A stretch of DNA of 37,481 nt. Origin: Ruminococcus sp. (lineage in GTDB: Bacteria > Bacillota > Clostridia > Oscillospirales > Acutalibacteraceae). Position 1 is the first letter of the stretch. Every line of letters begins with the position of its first letter. The stretch spans positions 1 through 37,481 of the forward strand of contig JAFUIK010000037.1 of assembly GCA_017473955.1 (NCBI GenBank). Reading direction: 5' to 3'. Shown here piece by piece: positions 6,472 through 14,959 of this stretch. The position numbers were made by a program, and so were the translations under genes. The notes under the pieces were generated by a model. The model did not search any database and was not told the DNA's origin. It saw only the letters and a program-made list of their open reading frames with translations.

Positions 6472-7974
6472 ATGAAATATATTGATTATATGCAGCTCAA
6501 TCCTTTCCAGAGATTTTGGTACAGTTTCAGTAATGCTTTGAAGGCATTCCCTGGTAAGCTCAAGAATTTCTTCGTAGCTATCGGAGCTTTTATCGTAAAG
6601 TTCTTCAAGGGCATCGGCAAGGCTGTTGCTGGTTATGTATCAAGATTCGTAAAAGGCGACTGGGCAGTTAAAATTTCTTACATAGTTATGGGTTTTGGCA
6701 ATATGGTCAAGGGACAGTTTATCAAGGGTTTACTGTTCTTGGGTATAGAAATTGCCTACATAGCTTACATTGTTTTCTTTGGTTGGGGATATATTCAGAA
6801 ATTCCCTACACTCGGTACAGTAGAACAGGGCATGCAGATTAACCCTGCAACAGGCGGTTATGAGCTTATGGCAGGCGATAACTCAATGCTTATCCTTCTC
6901 TACGGCGTACTTACAATTGTACTTACAGCAATTTTCTTAGCAATTTACTTTGCTAGTACAAAATCTGCTTATGCTGTTGCACAGCAGGTTGCTGCAGGCG
7001 AGAAGCCTGTAACATTCAAGAGCGAGCTTCAGGATCTTTTTGATAAGAAGTTCCATATCACAATGCTTGCTTTCCCGACTCTTACTATCTCGGCATTCAC
7101 AATTTTGCCGTTGATATTTATGATTTTGATTGCATTCACAAACTACAACAAGGCTCATCTTGCTCCTGGTAAGCTGTTCACTTGGGTAGGATTTGACACT
7201 TTCTCTGAGATTTTCGCGATGACAGAGGGTGCGTCAAAGGGTGCAACATTCATAGAGCTTACAAAATGGACACTTATCTGGGCTGTTTTCGCTACAGTAC
7301 TGAACTACCTGTTTGGTATGATTTTAGCCCTTATGATAAATAAAAAAGGCATCAAGTTTAAGGCTCTGTGGAGAACACTCTTCGTTATTACAGTTGCTGT
7401 TCCACAGTTCGTTACACTTCTGCTTATGAACCAGATGCTTCAGGAAGACGGTGCAATAAACGTTCTTCTTATGAGTCTGGGTATTATAGATAAGGGAATT
7501 CTGTTCTTGAATTCGACACCACTTATAGCACGAGTAACAGTAATTGTTGTTAACTGCTGGATTGGTATCCCGTACACAATTCTCATCACATCAGGTATTC
7601 TTATGAATATTCCTGCTGACCTTTATGAGAGTGCTACTATCGACGGTGCAGGTCCTGTCAGATCATTCTTCAGCATTACATTACCATACATGCTGTTCGT
7701 AACAACACCTTATCTTATCACTAACTTCATTGGTAACGTTAACAACTTTAACGTTATCTACCTTCTTACCGGCGGTGGCCCAAGTACAGAAAACTTCTAC
7801 CAGGCAGGTTACACAGACCTTCTTGTTACATGGCTGTTCAAGTTAACCATGAACTCTTTGGACTACAACCTTGCTGCTGCTGTTGGTATCCTTGTATTCA
7901 TTGTTTGTGCAACACTTTCACTTGTTACATTCAATCTTACAAAATCTGCTAAGAACGAGGAGGAATTCTCATGA
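6472..7974 (+). CDS. malF: Maltodextrin ABC transporter permease (MalF type)
   Basis: 500 residues. Binding-protein-dependent permease, membrane. An extra N-terminal stretch of about 60 residues is amphipathic and rich in Lys, Phe and Gly. It is followed by the usual Firmicutes MalF start ('ISYIVMGFGNMVKGQFIKGL'), a TM hairpin, and the permease core from about residue 200. The ATPase-coupling EAA loop is 'YESATIDGAGPVRSFFSITLP', and 'LLTGGGPSTENFYQAGYTDLL' is typical of maltose permeases. GAGGAAG precedes the ATG. The stop overlaps the malG start by 4 nt (ATGA), so translation is coupled. Confidence 0.93.
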   Translation: MKYIDYMQLNPFQRFWYSFSNALKAFPGKLKNFFVAIGAFIVKFFKGIGKAVAGYVSRFVKGDWAVKISYIVMGFGNMVKGQFIKGLLFLGIEIAYIAYIVFFGWGYIQKFPTLGTVEQGMQINPATGGYELMAGDNSMLILLYGVLTIVLTAIFLAIYFASTKSAYAVAQQVAAGEKPVTFKSELQDLFDKKFHITMLAFPTLTISAFTILPLIFMILIAFTNYNKAHLAPGKLFTWVGFDTFSEIFAMTEGASKGATFIELTKWTLIWAVFATVLNYLFGMILALMINKKGIKFKALWRTLFVITVAVPQFVTLLLMNQMLQEDGAINVLLMSLGIIDKGILFLNSTPLIARVTVIVVNCWIGIPYTILITSGILMNIPADLYESATIDGAGPVRSFFSITLPYMLFVTTPYLITNFIGNVNNFNVIYLLTGGGPSTENFYQAGYTDLLVTWLFKLTMNSLDYNLAAAVGILVFIVCATLSLVTFNLTKSAKNEEEFS

Positions 7975-8825
7975 TCAAAAGTTACAAGCTCAGGAGAGGC
8001 CTCACAAACGCTCTCGTTTATTTGGTTCTTGCAGTGCTTGGTATCATCTGGGTTTCCCCACTTGTTTATCTTGTGCTCCACTCATTCAGAGATGAGGGTC
8101 TTGCTACAGTATCATACTTGCTTCCAAAGACTTACTCATTCAAGAACTACATCGAATTGTTTACTGATACAGCAACACTCAACTTCCCACGTTGGTTTAT
8201 GAACACATTCGTAGTTGCATGTTTCAGTTGCGTTATCTCAACTCTCGCTGTACTTATGGTAAGCTACAGCTTCAGCCGTTTAAGATTTAAAGCCAGAAAG
8301 CCTTTAATCAACGTTGGTATGATTTTAGGTATGTTCCCTGGTTTTATGACAATGATTGCTATCTATTACCTTTTAAAGGCAATGGGTCTTACACAGACAC
8401 TTCTGGCTCTCGTTATCTGCTACTCTGCAGGTGCAGGTCTTGGTTATCAGATTTCTAAAGGCTTCTTCGATACAATTCCTAGAGCTCTTGACGAAGCTGC
8501 TACCATCGATGGTGCAACAAGCAACCAGATTTTCTGGAAGATTATTCTTCCAATGTCAAAGCCAATCGTTGTTTACACGGTTCTGACATCATTCATCGGT
8601 CCTTGGACTGACTTCATTCTCGCTAAGATTATCATGGGCGATATGCGTGATAACTACACAGTTGCTATCGGTCTGTATACAATGGTACAGAAGGAGTTCG
8701 TTGTTAACTACTTCAAGCGATTCCTTGCTGGTTCAGTTCTTGTTGCTGTTCCAATTTCAGCTCTGTTCCTGTTCATGCAGCGTTACTACGTTGAAGGTGT
8801 TACAGCCGGCGGTGTTAAGGGATAA
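7971..8825 (+). CDS. malG: Maltodextrin ABC transporter permease (MalG type)
   Basis: 284 residues, the usual MalG length, with six predicted membrane segments. Family marks: N-terminal 'VYLVLAVLGIIWVSPLVYLV', 'YSFSRLRFKARKPL', the EAA loop 'LDEAATIDGATSNQIFWKII' followed by 'LPMSKPIVVYT', and 'FIGPWTDFILAKIIM'. It pairs with MalF as the translocation channel. It overlaps malF by 4 nt and ends the operon. No MalK-type ATPase gene follows, so energy must come from an ATPase encoded elsewhere, as with shared MsmK-type ATPases in other Firmicutes. Confidence 0.93.
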   Translation: MIKSYKLRRGLTNALVYLVLAVLGIIWVSPLVYLVLHSFRDEGLATVSYLLPKTYSFKNYIELFTDTATLNFPRWFMNTFVVACFSCVISTLAVLMVSYSFSRLRFKARKPLINVGMILGMFPGFMTMIAIYYLLKAMGLTQTLLALVICYSAGAGLGYQISKGFFDTIPRALDEAATIDGATSNQIFWKIILPMSKPIVVYTVLTSFIGPWTDFILAKIIMGDMRDNYTVAIGLYTMVQKEFVVNYFKRFLAGSVLVAVPISALFLFMQRYYVEGVTAGGVKG

Positions 8826-8853
8826 TCTTAACATAATTTCAAAACACATATTT

Positions 8854-8886
8854 GAGGCATCCGTTTTGGGTGCCTCTTTTATTTTT
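8854..8886 (+). terminator. Terminator of the malEFG operon
   Basis: A 9-bp stem (8854-8862 with 8868-8876, one T-G pair), 5-nt loop, then TTTTATTTTT. It starts 28 nt after the malG stop. Confidence 0.9.
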
Positions 8887-8977
8887 CTGCGACTGGTGCT
8901 TGCTCGTTTTCATAACACCTAAATTATTTTTTACGCTGAAACATAATTATTTCTGAATAAAACAAAAAATATAAAAA

Positions 8978-9043
8978 CCCACACCGTTTCCCACACTAAG
9001 ATTATTTTAGTGTGGGTACAAATTTATAGGATAAGTGTATAAT
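8978..9043 (+). promoter_or_regulatory. Promoter and CCCACAC-motif operator of the dockerin gene pair
   Basis: TATAAT at 9038-9043 is the probable -10; the best-placed -35 (GGTACA, 9015-9020) is poor. A perfect inverted repeat CCCACACTAA (8990-8999) / TTAGTGTGGG (9007-9016) overlaps that -35, and a third CCCACAC copy lies at 8978-8984, 12 bp upstream in direct orientation. A weak -35 with three motif copies suggests control by a DNA-binding protein. The inverted repeat could instead be a minus-strand terminator. Confidence 0.45.
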
Positions 9044-9079
9044 TACCATGTAAGATTGTACCTATAAGGAGGGGTCAGG

Positions 9080-10996
9080 ATGAAAGTAAAACGATTAGTG
9101 AGTTTGATTATTGCTTTACTGTTGATGCTTAGTGTTACTGTAGTTTCTGCAGGGGCTCAAAACATCGACTTGGTACAAACAAATGGTGTTGCTGTCGAGA
9201 TTACATCGTATGAGCAGTTGAAAGAATTGATTTATAACTCGCCTAACGGAGAATGCTTTGTTTTGCAAAACGATATAGTTGTAGATGATAATAAAAATGA
9301 TAATACGATTGTGGTTAGCAGCTTTACGGATTGTATGCTTGATTTGAACGGCTATACCTTGAGCCGAGCAACCCGAGGTATAGATAATTGCCTTATTAAT
9401 GTGCTGTCTGACGCAAACTTTTCAATTATTGACTCATCAAATGAGAAGAGCGGAAAGTTGATTTTCAGCAGTGGTAATTATGCGGGCACAAGTTCCGTAA
9501 TTCTTGCCAATGGTAATGTGGACATTTACGGCGGTAATTATGAGATAAAAACTCCGTATGAGGTTGGTGGCGGTGTTGTTTTCTTGGTGGAAACAGGTTA
9601 TCTCAATATCTACGATGGTGTGTTTGATTCTCATACTGCTTTTGGCGGAGATACTATTGAGTTACGTCATAATGCGTATATTTATGATGTTCCGCATTGT
9701 AATGTATTTGGTGGCACATTCTACGGGAAAATAAGTAATTTTGAAGTGTCTTCATATAGCAATTTTTCATCGTACGGGTGCTTTTATCCGAGTGTTTACG
9801 TTTTTGACGGTGAGTTTTACATAGCAAAGCCTGATGATGAGTATGCAGGCTTCACTTATTGTAACAATGGCTGGGGACAGGTTATTGTTGCAGGCGGTAC
9901 AATGTTTTCCAAATGTGTTAATGCACGTGACCAGCGTTTTGTTGATGGTGTCACCAAAAATTTAACTGCAATTGAATATGAAGGAAAAAATGGCACGTAT
10001 TATGAGGTAACTCCGCCTACTATGGTAGGTAGTGAGGATTTGACCTCGACAGAACGCCTTGTTTATAAAATGATGCAAGAGGAAGTATCTTATTACAATC
10101 CTAAAGGAACTGTATATGAGATGAACACAGAATATATCGACTCTGTTCTCAGTTATGTTGACACAATCGAGGTTTCTCAGACTACAGAAGAATCTCCGCT
10201 ATTGTGGATTGAAAATAGCGATAATGTAAAAACTGTTTCGTGGTATATGAGCGACGAAGCTCATTATGATGGCGAAAATACACCTTGGTCAGAGCTTGCT
10301 GATTTTAGAGGTCGCGTCAATCCGTTTCGCTTTGATTTCAGACCTGAACAGGAAACAACGCTGTATTTTCGTGCACTTATTACGATGGATGATGGCAAAG
10401 AGATAGAAGACGTAATCGCCATTCATTATGAAGAATTAAAGCCTAATCCTCCTATTGCTTCGGTTGAAATTACAGGAATAGACGAGCCTGAAGTTGGTTG
10501 TCATCCTGATTTTACCTGTGATGATACTTCGATGTATTACATTGACGGAGTTTACTGGACAGATGTTACGACCAGTTCACATAAATGGCTAAAGGAAACT
10601 GACGTGTTCGAGGCAGGTCACACATACGAGCTTGAGATTTGGCTGAGAACATACAACGGCTATAAATTCAAGACGGACTCGGACGGATGGATTGATATTA
10701 CCGCCACAGTAGGAAGTAAAGAAGCAGAGGTTATTTTGCCGGGTTCTGCTATTTCATCGATACTGTCTGTTACATATACACTAGAGCAATCACAACAGTT
10801 TAAGCTGGGTGATGTTGACTTTGACGGCGATATTTCTATTATTGATGCAACCTTGGTTCAGCTTTATATCGCACAGCTTGAAAGCCTTACAGATATACAG
10901 CTTAAAGCTGCTGACACTGACAAAAACGGTGACATTTCAATTATGGACGCAACTAACATTCAGCTTTACGTTGCAAAGATTATAGAAGGATTTTAA
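9080..10996 (+). CDS. Secreted dockerin protein with beta-helix-like region
   Basis: 638 residues. A signal peptide (1 to about 27, ending 'VSAGAQ') is followed by about 250 residues with short repeating 'DLNGYTL', 'GNVDIYGGNYEI', 'GYLNIYDGVFDS' and 'NVFGGTFYG' elements, the pattern of a right-handed parallel beta-helix. A middle region of about 130 residues has no recognised family. Then comes a beta-rich module (about 460-565) also found three times in the next gene, and a dockerin (574-638) with two calcium loops 'DVDFDGDISIIDAT' and 'DTDKNGDISIMDAT'. Dockerins attach proteins to cohesin scaffolds outside the cell. No catalytic residues can be assigned, so a binding or structural role is possible. 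AAGGAGGGG precedes the ATG. Confidence 0.85.
   Translation: MKVKRLVSLIIALLLMLSVTVVSAGAQNIDLVQTNGVAVEITSYEQLKELIYNSPNGECFVLQNDIVVDDNKNDNTIVVSSFTDCMLDLNGYTLSRATRGIDNCLINVLSDANFSIIDSSNEKSGKLIFSSGNYAGTSSVILANGNVDIYGGNYEIKTPYEVGGGVVFLVETGYLNIYDGVFDSHTAFGGDTIELRHNAYIYDVPHCNVFGGTFYGKISNFEVSSYSNFSSYGCFYPSVYVFDGEFYIAKPDDEYAGFTYCNNGWGQVIVAGGTMFSKCVNARDQRFVDGVTKNLTAIEYEGKNGTYYEVTPPTMVGSEDLTSTERLVYKMMQEEVSYYNPKGTVYEMNTEYIDSVLSYVDTIEVSQTTEESPLLWIENSDNVKTVSWYMSDEAHYDGENTPWSELADFRGRVNPFRFDFRPEQETTLYFRALITMDDGKEIEDVIAIHYEELKPNPPIASVEITGIDEPEVGCHPDFTCDDTSMYYIDGVYWTDVTTSSHKWLKETDVFEAGHTYELEIWLRTYNGYKFKTDSDGWIDITATVGSKEAEVILPGSAISSILSVTYTLEQSQQFKLGDVDFDGDISIIDATLVQLYIAQLESLTDIQLKAADTDKNGDISIMDATNIQLYVAKIIEGF
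10535..10996 (+). repeat. 462-nt duplicated cassette, copy 1
   Basis: Encodes the end of the beta-rich module plus the whole dockerin. It aligns without any gap to 11959-12420 (constant offset 1424). I count roughly 33 differences by eye, about 93% identity, many of them synonymous. Confidence 0.9.
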
Positions 10997-11019
10997 CAGA
11001 GATGACAGGGGGATTGAAA

Positions 11020-12420
11020 ATGAAGAAAAACATAATTAAATCGGCACTTTCCGTTTTGCTTGCTATTATGATAGTTGTTTCTGCTACCGTCTGTGCCTTT
11101 GCGGCAAACTCGAAAGATGCTATCGTTATTTATGATATTAACCTGACTGGTGTTTCAACTCCGTACGCAGGTGAAACACCAAAGTACACCTGCAATCTTA
11201 ACACAAACGCGTACTATTTTGATGACCAGCATGATGGCGATTATGATGTTGTAAACGGCAAATGGTGGTATGACGAAACAACACAGTACGTTGTACAACC
11301 CAATGATACTTTTATAGAAGGTCACGTTTACACTCTGTCTGTGTTATTAAAATCAGCGGATGGTTATGAATTTAGGGTAGATGAAGATAATACTCCACTG
11401 GTTAAAGCAAAAGTGAATGGTGAAGTTGCAGATGTTTCCAGTGTACTTACTGGTAAATATCAGGCTTTTGTTGAGTATACTTTTGAGCCTTGCGATGAAA
11501 GCCCAATTATAAACGAGGTTGAATTAGATGTTACCGAGCCTGTCGCTGGTGAGTATCCTGATTTTTATCCTGAGCTTCTTACAGAGGGCGTTACTATCGT
11601 AGATATGACCTCTGTATATTATATCGAGGGCGTTGCATGGTACGACTACACAACACAGACTTTTATGAATTTCAGCGATAAATTCCAGGAAGGTCACGTT
11701 TATGAGATTAACGTAATGGTTGAAACCTTAGAAGATACGTACTTTCCGACAGATTCTAATGGTAACGCTGCCGTTGTCGGCTATGTAAACGGTAACAAAG
11801 CGACCACTGAAACATCAGGTGAAACCGGTCGATACTACGCAAGAATTTGCTATGCTTTCGGTGACAAAAGACAAGAGGTGACACACGTTGATGTTACAGG
11901 TGTCACCGCTCCGAGTGTTGGTGCTAATCCCGACTTCTCTGTTGCTGATACCGCAAGATATTACATTGACGGAGTTTATTGGACAGATGTTACGACCAGT
12001 TCACATAAATGGCTAAAGGAAACTGATGTATTTGAAGCAGGACATACTTACGAGCTTGAGATTTGGCTGAGAACAAACGAAGGCTATAAGTTCAAGACAG
12101 ATATTGACGGTTGGATTGATATTACCGCTACGGTAGGAAGTAAAGAAGCAGAGGTTATTTTGCCGGGTTCTGCTATTTCATCGATACTTTCTGTTACATA
12201 TACACTGGAACAATCACAACAGTTTAAGCTAGGCGATGTTGACTTTGACGGCGATATTTCTATTATTGATGCAACCTTGGTTCAGCTTTATATCGCACAG
12301 CTTGAAAGCCTTACGGATATACAGCTTAAAGCTTCTGACACTGACAAAAACGGTGACATTCCAATTATGGACGCAACTAACATTCAGCTTTACGTTGCAA
12401 AAATTATAGACGAATTTTGA
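11020..12420 (+). CDS. Secreted dockerin protein with three copies of a beta-rich module
   Basis: 466 residues from the ATG at 11020, chosen for the GGGGGA about 6 nt upstream and because the product then begins with a clean signal peptide (MKKNIIKS..., ending 'VCAFAAN'). Three modules of about 110-120 residues follow (about 33-152, 163-283 and 287-397). Each has a 'xxxGVxxPxxGxxPxF' entry, a 'YYIDGVYWTDVTT'-like line, and 'DxFxxGHxYxLxVxL' followed by 'GYxF'. The dockerin (402-466) has calcium loops 'DVDFDGDISIIDAT' and 'DTDKNGDIPIMDAT'. I cannot name the module; an adhesive or carbohydrate-binding role is a guess. It lies 23 nt after the previous gene, in the same operon. Confidence 0.85.
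   Translation: MKKNIIKSALSVLLAIMIVVSATVCAFAANSKDAIVIYDINLTGVSTPYAGETPKYTCNLNTNAYYFDDQHDGDYDVVNGKWWYDETTQYVVQPNDTFIEGHVYTLSVLLKSADGYEFRVDEDNTPLVKAKVNGEVADVSSVLTGKYQAFVEYTFEPCDESPIINEVELDVTEPVAGEYPDFYPELLTEGVTIVDMTSVYYIEGVAWYDYTTQTFMNFSDKFQEGHVYEINVMVETLEDTYFPTDSNGNAAVVGYVNGNKATTETSGETGRYYARICYAFGDKRQEVTHVDVTGVTAPSVGANPDFSVADTARYYIDGVYWTDVTTSSHKWLKETDVFEAGHTYELEIWLRTNEGYKFKTDIDGWIDITATVGSKEAEVILPGSAISSILSVTYTLEQSQQFKLGDVDFDGDISIIDATLVQLYIAQLESLTDIQLKASDTDKNGDIPIMDATNIQLYVAKIIDEF
11959..12420 (+). repeat. 462-nt duplicated cassette, copy 2
   Basis: Gap-free partner of 10535-10996. Upstream of the cassette the two genes diverge sharply at DNA level although the module continues at protein level, so the high identity is limited to the C-terminal end. 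Confidence 0.9.
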
Positions 12421-12427
12421 TAAAAGC

Positions 12428-12468
12428 AAAGGGGATGTCTCACTAAACAAGCGAGACATCCCCTTTTT
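12428..12468 (+). terminator. Terminator of the dockerin gene pair
   Basis: GGGGATGTCTC (12431-12441) pairs perfectly with GAGACATCCCC (12453-12463), flanked by AAA/TTT and followed by TTTTT. Confidence 0.92.
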
Positions 12469-12539
12469 CTATGTGCCTTTTCCGTTATATTATACAAATT
12501 GGAGGTAGTGTTTTTCTACGATGATATTAGCTTGCTTTG

Positions 12540-12568
12540 TTGTGTTTTTGTAAGGTGGAGTTTATAAT
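12540..12568 (+). promoter_or_regulatory. Promoter of the third dockerin gene
   Basis: TTGTGT (12540-12545), 17 bp, TATAAT (12563-12568). A small hairpin (CGCAA 12597-12601 with TTGCG 12608-12612) lies in the leader before the AAGGAGG Shine-Dalgarno. Confidence 0.5.
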
Positions 12569-12648
12569 GTACTTATATAAAACCTCAGCATAAAACCGCA
12601 AGATTATTTGCGATAATTTATATCTGAAGGGTTCAAGGAGGCTATGAT

Positions 12649-14790
12649 ATGAAAAAACTTATAAGCTTATTACTGTGTGCCGTTATGTTGTTTGGCTGTG
12701 CGACTGTGTCAGCTTTTGCAACTGAAAAAGATGTTCAGTTATCTGTTAAGGAAGCTGTAGAGCAGTACGAAGCAGAAAACAGTGTGAAGGTGAACACAAA
12801 CCGCTATTACTTCCTTATGCCAAACGGTACAAACGGTAATATGGGTACTGATGATACCGCTGAGTATTACAAAGAGTTTGCTCCAAGCTGGTACAACGAG
12901 TATACAACAGGTGATGCTGGCGTTTACTGGTGGGATACAGGCAAGCTTGACCCGGCTGTTTGGACAGGCTACAAAATGGAAAAAGACGAATGTGAAAGTA
13001 TCTTCTATGCAGACGTTCCTGATTTTGTTGAAACACTAATTTTCAATAATAACGTTAACGGCGGAATGGATATGGAAGACCCTATCTATTACAACGCATA
13101 CCAAAGCACTAATCTTATAGTAAGCGACTATTACTATGACGAAAGTCCTTACTATCCTTACGGGTTGGACGATTTTGACGATATGATTTTTGTAGTTGAC
13201 CCTAAACTTAACTCAAGCTTTGAAAGCAACAGACCTGTTTTTGGTGGTGAATGGTTCTACTATTACGGCGATGGCTGTTATGGTATATCTGAGCACAATG
13301 ACCCTAAAAACTGCATAAGAGATGACCATAACCATAATGAGGACTACTACACTGTTGCTGGTTCGTGGAAGCTTTGCGGCACAGAATATAACCCTTATGA
13401 AAAAATCAATCGTATGCTTTATGACCCTGAAACGGGTGTGTACACCAAGATTTATGTAAATGTTACAAAGGGTGAGCATGAGCTTTGCCTTACTAAAAAC
13501 GGAGCTATTGAAGATGCTCTCAAGGATGCTACTGCTTGCACTGTTAATATTACCAAGAAAGACGCTGTGGTTATCGTTACTTACGACGGCGAAGATATGA
13601 AAGTTGAAGTGAAAGAACAGCTTTCAGCTAAAGAGGCACTCGAAAAATACGAAGCCCAGACAGGCGAAATTGTCGAAACAAATCGTTACTATTTTCTGAT
13701 GCCAAACGGTGAAAACGGCATAAAAGATAAAGACGATACTCTTGAAACTTATTCACAGTATGCTGATAGCTGGATAAGCAGATATTCAGACGAGCCGGTT
13801 GTTTACTGGTGGAATTCGGAAATTATTAAGCCTGAGTGGATGGGATACACTATGGAAAAAGGAGATTGTGACGGTGTTTTCTATGCCGACGTACCAAAAG
13901 CGGTAACAACAATTCTCTATAACAATAATATCGATTACGGCAGACGTCTTGGTGAGAACGAGCTGTTTTCAGCGTGCCAGACTATAAACATCCCTTGCGA
14001 GTATTACGATGCAGGTGAAAGTGAAAGTTATCCTGATGGTGTAGAAAGCTTTGATGAGATGATTTTTGTGGTTTCTCCTAATGATGTAACAATGGGGTGG
14101 ATGCCTGCATATCCACAGTATTTTAGTGGTGAGTGGTACTACTATTACGGTGGCGGTTGTTTTGGCACAGTAAAGGACGGTTCGTATTCCGATTGCTTAC
14201 GCGATGACCACACCCATACACGCATCGTTGATAACAAAATCTGCTTTGATGCAAATACGACTAAGTGGGAAGATACATCTAAGATTTATTGCCACATTTA
14301 CGATGATGATGGCAACTACTTCTATGATTGGTGTTCAAATAGTGAGAAGTGCATTGATACAAACGGCGACGGTGTGTGGACTTACGATTTGACCAGAGCT
14401 AATATAATTTTAGAAGACGACAAAACCTATCACGTCATATTCTCAAATGGCTTAAGGGGTCAAACAATGTCGCTTCAGTTTAAAACGCTCAGCATCGGAA
14501 AGACAGCTTACTGCACAGGCATGTATCTTGACTCTGACAAGGATTTTTATTACCCTGAGATTAGCTGGAAAGATACCACCGCTCCTACTGACTCATATCT
14601 AGGTGATGTTGATAATGATGGTGAAGTTAATGTTTTGGATGCAACACTGATACAGCTACATATTGCTCAGCTATCACAGCTTTCAAAAACACAGCTTATG
14701 TCAGCCGATACCGATAAAAACGGCGACGTTAATATTCTGGATGCAACTACTGTTCAGCTATATCTCGCAAAGCTGATTGAAAAGCTATAA
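12649..14790 (+). CDS. Secreted dockerin protein with tandem modules, probable starch-binding component
   Basis: 713 residues. A signal peptide (1 to about 25, ending 'VSAFATE') is followed by two homologous modules of about 220-290 residues, starting near residues 30 and 327. Both show 'NRYYFLMPNG', 'VYWW', 'YxMEKxxCxxxFYADVP', 'FNNN' or 'YNNN', 'DxMIFVVxP' and 'GEWxYYYGxGCxG', and end in a 'RDDHxH' motif. A third domain (about 527-640, 'CFDANTTKWEDTSKIYCHIY', 'DTNGDGVWTYDL', 'YHVIFSNG') looks like CBM26-type or related starch-binding domains; this is a resemblance, not a proven match. The dockerin (650-713) has loops 'DVDNDGEVNVLDAT' and 'DTDKNGDVNILDAT'. Domains of this kind are common in dockerin proteins of ruminococci. 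No glycosidase domain is seen. Its place between the mal operon and an amylase supports a starch role. Confidence 0.85.
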   Translation: MKKLISLLLCAVMLFGCATVSAFATEKDVQLSVKEAVEQYEAENSVKVNTNRYYFLMPNGTNGNMGTDDTAEYYKEFAPSWYNEYTTGDAGVYWWDTGKLDPAVWTGYKMEKDECESIFYADVPDFVETLIFNNNVNGGMDMEDPIYYNAYQSTNLIVSDYYYDESPYYPYGLDDFDDMIFVVDPKLNSSFESNRPVFGGEWFYYYGDGCYGISEHNDPKNCIRDDHNHNEDYYTVAGSWKLCGTEYNPYEKINRMLYDPETGVYTKIYVNVTKGEHELCLTKNGAIEDALKDATACTVNITKKDAVVIVTYDGEDMKVEVKEQLSAKEALEKYEAQTGEIVETNRYYFLMPNGENGIKDKDDTLETYSQYADSWISRYSDEPVVYWWNSEIIKPEWMGYTMEKGDCDGVFYADVPKAVTTILYNNNIDYGRRLGENELFSACQTINIPCEYYDAGESESYPDGVESFDEMIFVVSPNDVTMGWMPAYPQYFSGEWYYYYGGGCFGTVKDGSYSDCLRDDHTHTRIVDNKICFDANTTKWEDTSKIYCHIYDDDGNYFYDWCSNSEKCIDTNGDGVWTYDLTRANIILEDDKTYHVIFSNGLRGQTMSLQFKTLSIGKTAYCTGMYLDSDKDFYYPEISWKDTTAPTDSYLGDVDNDGEVNVLDATLIQLHIAQLSQLSKTQLMSADTDKNGDVNILDATTVQLYLAKLIEKL

Positions 14791-14795
14791 TTATA

Positions 14796-14821
14796 GGGAG
14801 GGTTTTGAACCCTCCCATTTT
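14796..14821 (+). terminator. Terminator of the third dockerin gene
   Basis: Perfect 9-bp stem (14796-14804 with 14808-14816), 3-nt loop, then ATTTTA. The U-tract is short but the stem is GC-rich. Confidence 0.75.
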
Positions 14822-14868
14822 ACTGAATTACAATACAACAAAATATGCGATTTCTTTCTAAAAAGTAT

Positions 14869-14896
14869 TTGCAGAATATGTAATTTATGATATACT
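14869..14896 (+). promoter_or_regulatory. Promoter of the alpha-amylase gene
   Basis: TTGCAG (14869-14874), 16 bp, and TATACT (14891-14896) preceded by TGA, an extended -10. It lies 63 bp before the chosen ATG. Confidence 0.55.
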
Positions 14897-14959
14897 TCTT
14901 TCAGTAGGCTCAAGCGGAGAAATATCGTGAGAGCTACAATAAATAAAGGATTTGATGAG

